Origin: Monosporascus cannonballus
Taxonomy: Eukaryota; Ascomycota; Sordariomycetes; Xylariales
Length of the DNA stretch: 64,000 nt
Direction of reading: 5' to 3'
Assembly: GCA_004154925.1 (NCBI GenBank)
Contig: QJNS01000066.1
Span: 248,001 to 312,000, forward strand
Shown: positions 1 through 12,674 of the stretch, piece after piece
Layout of the letters: each line of letters starts with the position of its first letter
Numbering within the stretch: the stretch's first letter is position 1
The notes under the pieces: generated by a model
Database searches by the model: none
Seen by the model: only the letters and a program-made list of their open reading frames with translations
Told to the model about the DNA's origin: nothing
Translations under genes and position numbers: made by a program

Positions 1-2976
1 TATAAATATTTTAATATTAAGAAACTTTTTAAAAACTTTAAAACGTAACTTTAAAATATAATAAAAATTATAATCGTATTATTAAGGCCATTATCAAAAA
101 ATAACGTAATTCTTTTACGAAATTAAAATTATTAATATTAATTGCAAAAAATATATTAAATATTAAAAATATGTTTTAATTTCGGAAATACTTTTAAGTC
201 CTGAATTAAAAATTATTTACGACGGCCTTAATATAAAGTATTTAAGATTTTTATATAACAAATTACTTAAATAAAGAAATTATAATAATAATATTTTCAA
301 AAAGATTTTTTCTGGCCGGATATATATCGTATAATAAGGCAGTTTTGTAAAACTTATAACGTATACGGCCATAAAAACATATAAAAAAATAAAACAAATT
401 ATTGAAATTATTTCCGGTTTTTAAATAATTTTACAACAAATTATTAAATAATTTTTTAACCCGTTTATTAACCGATTTTAAATATAACTTATATTTTTTG
501 ATAATAATATTAAAATAATTATTTATAATAATAAATTTAAAAATAAAATTTATAATAAACGTAAAACTATACGGAAATATTTATAAAAATATATTAAAAA
601 GTTTATATTTTCTTTAAAATTATTAAAAATAATAAAGGAATTAATTAAATAAGGCAATTTTGGATTAAACTTTGCAATTTATAAAAATAAAATAATTTTT
701 TTTTACTTTTTATTACTTAAAATTAATAATATTACGGAAAAAATGAAGTAAAAAATATAAATTTATTTATGAGTTTTTGTAATATATTTATAATAAAAAT
801 AAAATAAGTTGTTTTTGGAAGCGATATTTATAAATAATAACCGAAATATAATTTAATTAAAATTAAAATTTTTTAATTTTACGGGTATTATATTAACTTT
901 ATTCCTTAAATAAAGAAAAATTCGGTAATTAAAAAGACTTTACGTATAAAAAAGGAAAATTTAGTTAAGAAATTGCAAAAAAATATGGAATTTATTTAAG
1001 TTACAATAACGGCAAAATAGTAAACCTAGGAGGAAATAACGTATAAACGTCGTTTTCCTGCCGAAAAATATAAAATTAACGAAAAAATCTGGATATTCTT
1101 AAAAAATGTTATTATTTTCTGGCCGTCGAAAAAGTTAAAATAACTTTAAGCCAAATATTAAATAATTAAAATAATTAATGTTTATGTTAGTAAATTAAAT
1201 ATATTTAAAAAGATCCATAATTATTTTTATGTTAATGTATTAAAGTATATACATTATAATTTTTTATAATTATAAATTAATATAAATACGTAATTTTTTT
1301 ATTATTATTAAAAGAAATAACAAATTAAAATTTAAAATTAAAAATATTTTTTAAACTAAAATTAAAAATATAAAAAAAGGTTTTATATGCCAAGTCCAGG
1401 TAAAATAATTAAATTATGCAAAAAGGACTTCAAAATATTCGAAAAAGTTATAAATATGATAATTTTATAATAATTCCAAAAGAAGTACGATAATATAAAC
1501 ATTAATAATAAACCCTAAATCTAACCTATTCCTTAAAAACGGACGAATAATAATTTAGCTTAAAAATACCGGCCGGATAGTATATAAACGGTATAAAAAA
1601 CTTAGAGAAATAATTTAGTAATAATTTTATAAAAGTTGTAAATAAATGTTAAAATAATATTTTTATTATTTACAAATAAAGTATATTAAGAAACAATTAG
1701 GAATTATAAATATAATATACCGGTTATGAAATTATTTAATTATTTTTGAAAATTTATACATTTAATAATTTACTTTATAAATCTATAATATTAACGTTAT
1801 ATGGAAATTACGTACTTATAATTGGTAATTATTTGGCCTTATTTATACTAGATTTTAATAAAACGGAAATTTTGTTTTAATTATTTAAATTATAATTACG
1901 AAATTTTCGAAAACGTTAATAATATAATTATTAAAAGTTCGTAATTTAATTTATAACTTAAATTAATAAACGGCGGAAAAAAAACGCAAAAATATTATAA
2001 AAAAATTTATATAATAAAATTTATTATTTTTATACTTAATACGTTTTTAATTACGTTAGGCGGAAAAATTAGTAAAACAGGAAGTTAAATTTATATAAAA
2101 ATAATATATAAGCCGGAAATTAAGGGCGTCAACTTATTTGTGAACGAATAACGTACGAAAATTTAAAACATAAACGTAAAGTTTCCGTACCCGTTTTTTC
2201 CTAGATATGAACGGCCGTTAACCCAGAGTTAACGGTAGAAAATTAATATAAAAAATACATAAAAAAAGCAAATTTACCAAGGTTTCGGTAATCATAATTA
2301 AAAGTAACTTTGCAAAACGCGTTAACCGTCTAACGAAATTTAGGAATATCCGTAAATTATACGGAAACCATATTAAAAAATATATTTATTTCGAGATATT
2401 TATGGTTATAACTAATATAAACCTAATAACGGACCGATTCTTTACTTATAATAATAAATATTTTAAAAATAATAAATAAATAACGTTTAAACAAATTATA
2501 TATTTCGTTAAGTAAAATAAAACGCGTTTAGAGTTTCGGTAAAACGAATTATATAAATAAAATAAGGCATACTGTAAATATAGGTAAAGTATTTGTTTAA
2601 AATAACGCGAATATATAACGTACGAAAGTTTTTAGCGAATTCCGACTTCTTAAAAAGGCCCGAAACCGTAAAAACGTCCTTTTTACGGGGAATTTTCGCG
2701 GCGTTATAACGTATAAAAATATTAATATAAATATTAATAAAACTTAATTTACCGAATTAAGTTATTATTATAAAAAAATTAAAAATAAATAAAAATATAA
2801 ATGCATTTTTATATGCAAACTTACTTGACGTATAATTAACCCATAATTAATTATTTAAATTAAACTTATTTCGGAAATTAATAAATTCCCAAATTTCAAA
2901 TTAATTAAAAATTAAATATTAACGTAATTAATAATTTTACGATCAGTTAACCGTTTTTGGGAAAGTTAGGAAATAA
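1..2976 (+). mobile_element. Gypsy LTR element A1, 3' internal part (RIP-degraded)
   Basis: This stretch is a diverged copy of 16195-19231 in element A2, aligning from its first base through to the LTR. It covers the part after RNase H: integrase and the C-terminal region of the polyprotein. The 5' part lies outside the window. No reading frame is open; stop codons occur every few codons and nearly all differences from A2 are C/T or G/A. A2 shows the family is a Ty3/Gypsy element coded on the plus strand, so A1 is also plus. Family assignment is confident; individual integrase residues were not resolved. Confidence 0.85.
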
Positions 2977-3164
2977 TATAATAAGGTTATATAAAGCCTT
3001 ATTATAGAGCACCGGATAAACGCCGGTACCAAGCAGCATTAGCGCAGCGCCTTATATGCGAACATATATAACTGTATTTTTATCTTCCCTTTTTTTTCTT
3101 TTTAGCTAGAAAATAAACTCTTATTGGCAACTGGTTGCAGACCGCTTAGGTGAAGCCTTTTACA
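2977..3164 (+). repeat. 3' LTR of element A1
   Basis: About 188 bp, homologous to the LTRs of A2 (12493-12674 and 19232-19418). It ends in TTTTACA, and its start was TGTGAT-like (now TATAAT). All three copies keep a GC-rich core around 3011-3060 containing CGCCGGTACCAAGCAGC, in contrast to the AT-rich interior. The 5-bp duplication expected after it would be AAAGA (3165-3169); its partner is outside the window. Confidence 0.88.
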
Positions 3165-4109
3165 AAAGATGTCGATGTTAAATGTATTAGCTTATATAAA
3201 ATGGTTAAAGAATATTAGAAACTAATTATGAATTACATGTTAAATAAAAGTTAAAATTTATCAAAGTTCTAATATTTCCGTTTTCGAATTAATAATAAAT
3301 ATAATTAAGGTATTTACGGTATAAAACGATATGAAGGTCAAATGAAAATAAATATATAAAATAAAGAATTTGCGATATGCGAAAATAAAACAGATTTATT
3401 CAGTACTTAATTCAGTATAAAAAATATTCGGATTCTAAAAATAAATAAACATTTGCTAAAAATCTTGTTAACGCCTAATACCTATTTAAGGATTTTTATT
3501 AATAATAATAAGCGCGTTTTAATTAACGGTCGGTTAGTTAATAGCCGAAATATTGCGTTAATTGGCGGCAGCTTACATTAATATATTAAATATAACAGCA
3601 ACCTTTAATTATTATTATTTTTAAAAGTTTAAACCTTTCCATAATTTCCGTATTTTTAATATTTCGACGAAATATTTCGATATTGCGGCAATAAAATAAC
3701 CGCCTTTATATTTGCAAACGGTCCAGTTTATTAACAGCCGTTGGCAATACTTTAGGAACTCATTCCTTTTTACGTTCCAAATAAATTTTTTTATCTAGAA
3801 AATGTTAATACTTAATTTTTAAAAAGCCGAAAATATCATAAAATTATTATAATAGATATAACGTAAATATTTTAATGAACTCCGAATAACTTTATGTTTC
3901 GTATCTTGTCTTTCAAACGAAAATAAAAAAATATTTAAAAATTAAAACGTTTAATACATTTTAAAAAAATAAAAACATTAATAGGTTTATAAAAACCAAT
4001 TATTTTAACACCACCCAATATAACGAATATACAAAAAAAGGTTACATATCCAAATAAATAAAAATATAATTTGATTTTTAAGGATAAAAATTTAAAAAAA
4101 GGAAAATCG
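3165..4109 (+). mobile_element. Family-B Gypsy element E, 3' internal part with chromodomain relic
   Basis: Homologous to 28093-29048 (D), 57840-58540 (H), and, inverted, to B1 (about 10.3-11.2 kb) and B2 (about 58.55-59.4 kb). The 3360-3520 part corresponds to the chromodomain that is readable in D, and 4085-4109 ends in an A/G-rich tract typical of a polypurine primer site before the LTR. A1 is inserted at its left end. All frames are broken by RIP-type changes. The 5' part of E is off the window. Confidence 0.8.
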
Positions 4110-4519
4110 TATTATAATTTAACAGTTTTAACTTTTTTACAAACGGTCGGGTTTATAAAAAAAACAAAACCAGATTTCCGCCAAGATATTACGTAATTAA
4201 TTAAAAGGTTTTAAGACGCCAAATAAGATAAACCCCCTAAGCTGGTAAAGGAGTTTAAAGGGCTTAACGGGCGTAAGAGTTTAAGTTGTTTTAATATTTT
4301 AAATTAAAACTAGAATATATACGTACATTATTTACATATTTTAAATAACTATAACTTACCACATTTATAAATATTAATCGCTTATAATATAACTTTTATA
4401 CCTTTAGTATTACGAGATATAACAAAAATATCATATTATTATAAAGTCCCACGATAGTTCTGCTAATATAAACCCGTACGACTAAGGTTTAATAATTGGT
4501 TAAACCCTTAGCCGTTACA
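4110..4519 (+). repeat. 3' LTR of element E (family B)
   Basis: About 410 bp, starting TATTATAATTTAACAG and ending GCCGTTACA. The last 90 bp carry the family-B signature (reverse complement of TTTAACCAACTATTAAACC...GTACGGGTTTATATTAG) also found at 9911, 25198, 29480 and 29926. It is followed by CTAAA (4520-4524), which is also present in the uninterrupted homologue near 57325, so E appears to be inserted into D at this point. Confidence 0.82.
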
Positions 4520-4991
4520 CTAAATCACCAATTATGTAACGTATTTAAAGCTTAAATGAAATAAATAAACAAAACGAACAAACTAAAGGTTGAAACTTTA
4601 CTTACGATATTAAATTAATTATAAATATAATAACTGAGTTAGAAAATTGCTAATTGTATAAATGGCTAATACTACGAATTATTGCGAAAATATTAAAATA
4701 ATAGCTGCAAACGAAAATTTTAGTTTTTTGCAAAAGTTTATAAAGAAAATATGCAACGATAGTTTAATTAATATTAAAATAATACTTATGTCCAAATAGC
4801 TTAAACAGGTATACCGAAAAGTAAAAACAGAATTAAAATTCGCACGCAGCGAGATAAACAAATATTATAAGTAGAAAAAGTTAAAGAGATTAAGTTTCGA
4901 AAAGGGGAAAACAGTTTCCTCGCTACCAAAAATAACTAAACAAAATAACCTAGCAAAAAATTCGACTTTAAATATATCGATCCATACAAAA
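4520..4991 (+). pseudogene. Element D, integrase C-terminal segment (left of the C insertion)
   Basis: Homologous to 57315-57785 in H. A broken plus-strand translation still reads VEKVKEIKFRKGENSFL and PSKKFDFKYIDPYK, matching the 'FKVGDKVWL...RPSKKL...GPYKI' region at the end of Gypsy integrases. The sentence continues in frame across the C insertion at 28098 as IAKKISENNY, which shows that the two segments belong to one element. Stops are scattered throughout. E interrupts it on the left. Confidence 0.82.
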
Positions 4992-5197
4992 TGCAAGATA
5001 ATGAACAGCTGTAAGCTGGGTAAGGTAATCTCCGACCAGTCGCAGAACGTATTTAAAGAAGTAAGTGTATTAGGTTACTTTTATCTAGCGTTTCCCATTA
5101 GCTGCCAGATGGTGGATTTATATTAGTAAGTAGATCGATAGCTGATCGTTAGCTGGTCGGTTACCAGCTTTATCCTTATGAGGGTTGTATTTTTATA
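4992..5197 (-). repeat. 3' LTR of element C
   Basis: A 206-bp LTR matching 27887-28092 along its whole length, with only transition-type differences dominating. It starts TGCAAGATAATG and ends TTTTTATA (an original CA end changed to TA). CAAAA precedes it at 4987-4991 and follows the partner LTR at 28093-28097, a perfect 5-bp target duplication. Strand follows the coding direction of C. Confidence 0.9.
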
Positions 5198-8100
5198 ATT
5201 ATTAGCTTTTTTTAAATTATTAAGTTTCAATAATAATATTGTTAATTTCATATAATGTATTTTATAAATTTAATTACGTATATTTATTAAAAATTTACTA
5301 TTACATTATATTATATATAATTACCCTAATAATTAATACGTATTATATTATGTAATTAATTATATTCCGCTTAATATCTTATTATAATACGGTCTTTAAC
5401 CTTATTTTATTTATTCTTTTACGCCTATATTTCTTTTCTTTTTGTATACGTATTCAGTTCGATCTCTTATTTTTCTTCATTTTTATTTTACTTTTTCCGT
5501 CTATTTTATGTATAATTTCTGATCGCTATATTTTCTTTTTGTAAAGGAGTTCTAAAAAGTAATATTTTAATATTAATAATAATTGAGATTTCCTTCAACG
5601 TTATTTTTGAACACTAATCATAATATAAATATTAATTATATTACGAGGAGTAATAAGCTGTATTACATTTATTTTATATAACATAATGTTAATTATTATG
5701 CGCTTTACTTTTATATTTTAACCTTTTTAAATTATGTCGTAATTAATTAGTATTATAAAGTTTTTCACGTAATAAGTAATTATTTTTAATATTATTAATA
5801 TTGTTATTTAATTTTCGTTTACACTCTTTCCCTTTTTAAAAGTACCGTTTAAATAATTTCTTATTTCAGTACCGATAATTAAAAATTAATTGACGAATTC
5901 GAAAAAATTCTTATTACAGGTACTTAATACGAGCGTTCCGATGTACATATAATCGGTTATTAATTCGATATTTTTAAGGCCAAATTCGCTTTTAATGCGG
6001 TTATTATTAAAAAGTATTATTTCTTTAACATAACGAAAATTGATTGCGATTATCCGTTATAATTATAAAGGTTTCATTTTAATATTATTTTGTAAATTTG
6101 TAAACGTAAGTTCTTTTTATGAATATTGCGATCCTTTTTTTATTATTTCGTAATTAAATTTCGATTAAGGGCAATTTTAAAATACCTTTATAAATAAAGC
6201 GATTTTCGAAGGCCGTTTTATTATGACGTTTTTCGCTTACGAATATTTTCTGCCTATTTTCTAATATTTTGACGAAATTCTTATATTTATTAATAATTAT
6301 AATTAGGAAACGGCTTTGTCCGGCAAAGTTATTACCAAACCTAAGTACGTTAAGCGTTTTAAAAACGGCGCCTTATTTACGACCAGTAGCAAATTATATT
6401 CCGGTTATCTGGGCCTTGCCTTTTGCAAAATATAAACCGTTTTTAAGTTTTTTCTGGATTTTACGCCTAATAAATTTAATAAATGTATTTATTTTTTGCT
6501 ATCGTATATTTTTTCGATCGTTTTTTTAATATTTTTACCTTATTTCCCTTAATACGTTTATTAAAGGCTATTTACCGTAAAGTTTAATGATTAAACGCGA
6601 AAATTTGTTTTCGAAATAAAGGTTTAATTTTTTTATATCAATTACCGGTTTTCGACCGGTATACGATAAAGTAATTATTTGGCAAAACCCTAAAAATAAT
6701 TATCTAATTACATAACATTTTAATATTAAAATTTGAATTTTGTTTAAAATTAATTCTTTTTAATTTTTTAAAGAATTTGGTAATGAATTTTTAATTAATT
6801 TATTATTGCCTTACGGTTTCTAGGTCGTTGTATTTTTTATATATGTATTTAATTTTATTTTGTAACGCTATAATATTTTGAACGCGTATTTAAGGTATTT
6901 TCGAGATATCTTCCTATTATATTTGACGGACCAATCTTTTTATTTAATTAGATATTTGCGTTTCCCCTATTATTTCGGCAACGGATAATATCTTTTATTA
7001 TTTGTTTTTTTTTTATTTCTTTATTAGGTCCGGTAACGATATTTAATTGTCGTCGGGTTTTCGATTATATTACGGTTTTAACAAGGATATTAAATATATA
7101 TTATATATCCGTTAATATTTAGTAATTAAAATCATTTTATACGTTAAAAAACTTAATTATTCTTTACTAGCAAATCGGATATAAATAAATATAAAGTTTT
7201 TATTTTTTAAATTTAAAGCTTTTAGTCCATAAATTTATTCAACATTTTAATTAAAATTTTATAAACGTATAATGTTAATTATAATATTTTTTGGAGTTAT
7301 CGTTATTTTTTCTATTTATTTATATATTACTTAACTAATAACTGTTAATTTTTCGAAAAATTCTTTATTTTGTTTATTGTTTCGTTGAAATGTTAAAAAT
7401 GGTAATTTATTATTTTTAAATAATATCCGTATAAGCTTTCGAACGAAAAGGGGCAGGTTAATACGTTTTGCGTATTATTCCATACGAATTCCGTATTTTG
7501 TAATAATTTTATTTAATTATTTTAATATTTATTAATATGATTACGAAAATAATGTTTTAAGATTTAATAAGTATATTCCGTTTACTTTTTAATTTGCGGA
7601 TAATAAACAGTTAATATTCGCCGTTTTATTTTTTGTTTTTTTGTAAAATTTCGCCTAAAATTAATTGGTTAATAATTTATTTTTATCGTCAATAATTCCA
7701 GCCGGTATACCGAATTTGCATTTTATCGTATTATAAAATAATTATATTAATTCGGTTACGGTTAACGTTTTACCCGTAGGAATAAATAATTTTAATTTCG
7801 TAAAGCGGTCGACGATCACCCGAATTACATCGTACTTTAACCCGTTTAAGCCTTGGTTTTTGAGAAATTTCGTAATAAAATTTAAAGAGATTTTTTGGAA
7901 AGGTTATTTAGGTAACGGTAAGGGCTGTAGTTGTTATATGGTTTATAGCTTAGCTTTATTATGCTTTATTAATTCGAATATTACTTAATATATTTTCGGA
8001 TATTGTTCGCCATATTTTCTCAATAAAACTTCTTAGTTATTAGTTTTAACGTACGGATATATCTCATTTGTTTTACTTTTTAAATTATTATGTTATTAAT

Positions 8101-9910
8101 TTATTAATTACTTTTGTAAAACGCTCTGTAATGTGATTACAAACTTATCCCGATAATATAAAATTTATTTAAGTTTAGGAAATATCTTTTTTTCTTCCAG
8201 TTTATCGTTTAATTATCCGTATTAGCATTATAATATTTAAATCTTTGGTTTAGAATTTTTACATCTGATCGTAAAGTTATTGGAAAGTTTCGATTGTAAT
8301 ACTGTTTTATTTTTGACCAGCCTTTCCGTTAAGAAATATAAGACGTATTAATTATAAATAATAGTTCCAATATGAATTTCGTGTTTTTTAAATTCTTCGA
8401 AGTCCGATAGTAATACTGTTGTTATGTGCGGTTGTTATTATTTAACTATTAATCGTATTATGGCTGTAATTTGCGTTTATACTATTATTATCAAACGATA
8501 AATTCGGCAGATATATAATTTTTTACCTTTTTTTTCGAATACTTCTTGAGAACGTATAATAAAAGTTTTTTATTGTTTTTACGCGGATAGTAATTATTTA
8601 AGTTTCCGTTATCTACAATCTGTTTAACAATTTAATAACCAACAAACTTTGCGTTATTTTTATAAGGCCTTTTACGCCCTTATGATGCTTTAAATTGCAC
8701 TATATATTTGTAACCGTTTTCCATATATTTGTAGCATATTATTCGTAAATTTAAATGTTTTGGGGGATTCTCTAAAAATTACGTTTTTATACGTAATTTC
8801 TTTTAATATCCAATTCGGGCGTTTAAATAATATATTTTCCGGATTGGTAGCGCCCGGTTAGTATTAAATGTTAAAATTAATTTACTCAAAATAATTAATT
8901 TATTGGGTTACCTTTTTTTATGATTACGCGCCGGCGCTTTTATTATATTTTTAACGTTATATAATCTATAAATATTGGGAAATTCTTTTCTGTATATTTA
9001 AAGTTTTACCGATAATACCTTATGTTTTTTAAAATCGCTAATAATTTTTATTATCTTATAATTTACTGCCCCTAATTTGGATTTAATATTTGCGATTAAT
9101 ATATAATTAGAGATTAATGTTTTTGGTATTTTCGTAAAAATATCCCTGATATAGTTTTTGCCGAGGCGTTCATTTTAACCTTGGTATTTTTGATATTATC
9201 TTAATATTGGAAAATGGTCGCCGATTAAAAAATATCTTTTGAGTTTTAAAATACCTTTTTAATCTGTTTGGATTATCGGAACTTTATTATTTTATTTTTA
9301 GCTTGTCCCCTTTTTAAAAACCTAATAATCAGTTTGGTAATACGTAAATAATAGGCAATAAATTTCCGATAGAAATGCGTAAATCTTAAAAATTTTTAAA
9401 TATTATAAATTAATTTTGGTTGTGGCCATTTTTCAAAAATATGGACCCGTCGGTGGTTTATTTCTAATCTATTTATATTAATTATAAATTTTAAGAATTG
9501 TATTCTTTTCAAAACCTTGGTATTTAAACGTTTTGACAAATAAATGATATTATAATAATTATTCGTAAATCAGTTAAAAATAGTTCTTATATTTTTTGTC
9601 GTTATCAGAATAAATAAATATGTTATTTAAAGATATTACATATATACTTAATTAATTTAATTAATGCCTTATATATATATATATAGAAGGTAATTAATGT
9701 GTTAATATAGTTAAATAATATAACCGTATATTTAAAATAAATTTACCGCGTTCGGAAAGCAATTTGTTAATAATCGCCTTTTTTAAACCTGGTACCGTAG
9801 TAAATATTTTTAAGATTAATTTTCGAAAATACTTTGATTTATTTTAAGCCATTTATTACTTTTAGAATTAGAAGCAAAAAGTATTAATTTTCTATCGTTA
9901 CTTAAGTTAA
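5198..9910 (-). mobile_element. Gypsy element C, 3' half (RT, RNase H, integrase relics)
   Basis: Coded on the minus strand. Near 9590-9632 the minus translation contains NNIFIYSDNDKKY, the RT palm motif (DDILIYSDDxxxH) with both catalytic Asp codons changed to Asn by G->A. Around 7780-7890 it reads YDVIRVIVDRFTKLKLFIPT, the integrase core (YDAILVVVDRFTK...HFIP). At 9880-9910 LSNDRKLILFA continues the VDNNGLN encoded at 25620-25650, bridging the B1 insertion. The 5198-7700 part is the integrase C-terminal and 3' region and is not interpretable in detail. An (AT)n run lies at about 9672-9690. No open frame remains. Confidence 0.85.
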
Positions 9911-10299
9911 TATGACGGCTTAGGGTTTAACCAACTATTAAATCTTAATCGTACGGGTTTATGTTGGCAGGAGTATCGTAGAAATCTAAGCAATAAATAC
10001 AGTAATCGCATTACGTTTCGTAATTCCAAAGGTACTTTGGGTAATAATGTTATATTATAAGCTCAAGTTATTTAAATTATGGAAATAATAAACGTACATA
10101 TCTTATTCTTATTTATTAATTTATTATCAATAAGTTAATAATCCGGCTTATTGATTTATTATTAATAAATTCATAATCCGGCTTATTAGCTTATTATCAA
10201 TAAGTTAATAATTTATTACGTAACCTGCTTAATTATGTATTTATGGTTGAATTATAATAAATTATTTCTAGAAACCCTAATTCGTTAAATTATAGTACA
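9911..10299 (-). repeat. 3' LTR of element B1, with 3-unit minisatellite
   Basis: About 389 bp, starting TATGACGGCTTAGG (from TGTGACGG) and ending TATAGTACA. It pairs with 25198-25619. Positions about 10115-10215 hold a tandem repeat of about 33 bp (CTTATTA...ATAAGTT..TAATCCGG) in three units; the partner LTR has four, which explains most of the length difference. Flanks GTTAA (left) and TTTAA (right of the partner) agree at 4 of 5 bases. Confidence 0.87.
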
Positions 10300-12492
10300 A
10301 TATTCCCTTTCTATATATTTTGCCTTTAAAATTTTGTTTTCCGTAAGTTTTTTATATTTCTTTAATACATTTTCCGGTGTATCTAAATGTGGTTTTCGTA
10401 AATCCGAATAACGACTTGACTTAGTTAATTTTATTAAACGTCAAGGTTTTAACATAATATTTTGTTTTTTTCGTTCTGTTAAATAACTTAATTATCAAGT
10501 AATAAATGCGGTTTTTCGTTATAAGGAATATATTGATCGAAGTCGTTCGTACGACTGAATAAGAAACGTTATTTTCTTAATTAACCATTATATTACAAAG
10601 TCGAAAAAATTAAAAAAAGAAAAATTATCGGCCGAAAAATCTTTATTCGAAACATTTACGCGTTTTTTTCGTATGCTTCGTTAGCGCCAGCACCATTAAT
10701 TCTAAGGTACGAAACTTATTAATCGTACCTTTTAATCTTTGGACGATTTTCACGATTTTGCTTAATTAAAATCGGAATTTATAATCAAAGTACAGGTTTT
10801 AAGTAAGATAACCGTTATTAATTAGAATACAGTAAATTAAAAATTTGTTTTCTCAAATTTTATAAATTAAAATATTACTATTTCGGGTAATTCCGTTATT
10901 GCTGGTAAAAGTTTTGTAATAAATGTTAGGCGTTAATAAAATTTTTTGTAAGTTCCTAGGTATTTTCGGAATATCGGTGCTTTTTTTACTTTATCAAATA
11001 TTAGGTAAATGTATTTTGTTATCGTATATCGAATATTTTTTCTATTTCGTATGCTTATTTGTTTTTTATTTTTATATTATTTTATACCCTATACACTTTA
11101 ATTATATCTGTTATTAATTCGAATAGAAAAACGTAAAAAACTATATAAAATTTAACTTGTGTTAAAATTCTTAATTAATAATTCTTTTCTGAAAGTATTT
11201 TGATAATTTTTTATGGACCAATATATTTAAAGTTAAGTTTTTTACTTGGTTATTTGTTTAAATATTCTTGGTAACGAGGAAAACGTTTTTCCTTTTTTCG
11301 AAAAATAATTTTTTAATTTTATATAATTATAATATTTACTTATTTAATTTCGTACGAATTCGAGTTTTATTTTTTTTCGTAATACAATTATCGTAATTAC
11401 TTTAACGTAAAAATTATTTTAATGTTAATTAAACCGTTTTTACGTACTTTTTTGTAAAACTTTTAAATAAAACCATAATTTACGTTCGCAAATATTATTT
11501 TAATATTTTTATGGTAATCGGAATTATAAGTTAATTATTTAATCAATAATTTCTTAAACTAATTATTTTATTCGTAATTAATATAATATCGTAATTAAGT
11601 TTTTAAACATTAATTCGTTTGTTTTATTTATATATTTATTTAAAGTTTGAATACCTTAGATAACTTATAATTTAGACCGATTTATATTATAAAGCCTTAT
11701 TAAAATTGAAATACGAATATTAATTCTTTATTTAAAATATTTTGTATAAATAATTCATATATACCAGAAATATATTTAAAAAGAATATATGGCATTTATC
11801 CGCCGTCTGCACTTTCGTAACATAATAAAAAAAATAGGAAGATTTCGTAAATTGGTTAACGATTACAAAAATACTATCGTAATATATTTTTATCATTAAA
11901 TCTTTTGATATAAAAGATTTAATAATAAAATTAAATATAATTAAATATTATAATTATTTTACAATTAATAATAACTGTAATTTTCAGTATAATTTATGTC
12001 GTTATTCTTTCGTTTTAATATAAATCTTACATTGTGGTATAACTTTTTATATTATGAATTTCATTTTAAAAGAAATATATGCATTAAAACAGTTTTAAAG
12101 TTTTATATATCCCTGGATATCCGTATAACTGATATTTATGTATTTTTCGTATGAAATCTTTCTGGCATTTTTGTACAACTTATATCTTGTTTATTTTTTG
12201 GTTTTTTAGCAAATTATTATTATATTACTTCATCTTCTGGTATATATCGAAAGGTACTGCCCGAATTATCGCAATTTGCCGTAAATTTAAATATCTTTTT
12301 AATATATAATCGAAAATTATATAATTAGTTTTAATTAAGCTTTTTGGAAATTTAGTCGCTTATTGAAGCCATTTACTTTATTATTTTCTAAACTTTTTCT
12401 GTAAAAAATAACGAAATCAAAATTCGCTAATTTTTTCGTATAACGAAATTATCGTTTAATAAATTCCTTAGTCGTAATAAATCGAGTAAAAT
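10300..12492 (-). mobile_element. Element B1, 3' internal segment (chromodomain, integrase)
   Basis: Minus-coded and homologous to B2 (58.55-60.81 kb). The chromodomain region lies near 10930-11080 and the integrase near 11200-12400, placed by alignment with D and H. Position 12038-12039 (TA) is the unoccupied counterpart of the Fot1 insertion at 55102-56959. The segment ends at AAAAT (12488-12492), the target duplication of A2. All frames are interrupted; a 64-codon open stretch at 10923-11117 on the plus strand is an antisense accident of low GC. Confidence 0.84.
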
Positions 12493-12674
12493 TGTGATGG
12501 GGCTGTATGGAGCCCTATTATGGAACACCGAACAAACGCCGGTACCAAGCAGCATTAGCGCAGCGCCTTATATGCGAACATACATAATTGTATTTTTATT
12601 TTCCCTTTTTTTTAATTAGAAAATAAATTCTTATTGGCAACTAATTACAGACCGCTTAGGTAAAACCTTTTCCA
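12493..12674 (+). repeat. 5' LTR of element A2
   Basis: A 182-bp LTR starting TGTGATGGGGCTG and ending CCTTTTCCA, paired with 19232-19418. It is preceded by AAAAT (12488-12492), identical to 19419-19423 after the 3' LTR. It keeps more G and C than the interior. Confidence 0.9.

Noticed and set aside
9672..9690. (AT)n microsatellite as a functional site
   Set aside because: It is a short simple repeat in saturated AT-rich relic DNA and has no other supporting signal.
10115..10215. Regular repeats of about 33 bp resembling a CRISPR array
   Set aside because: They are contiguous tandem units without distinct spacers, lie inside an LTR, recur in the partner LTR, and the genome is fungal.
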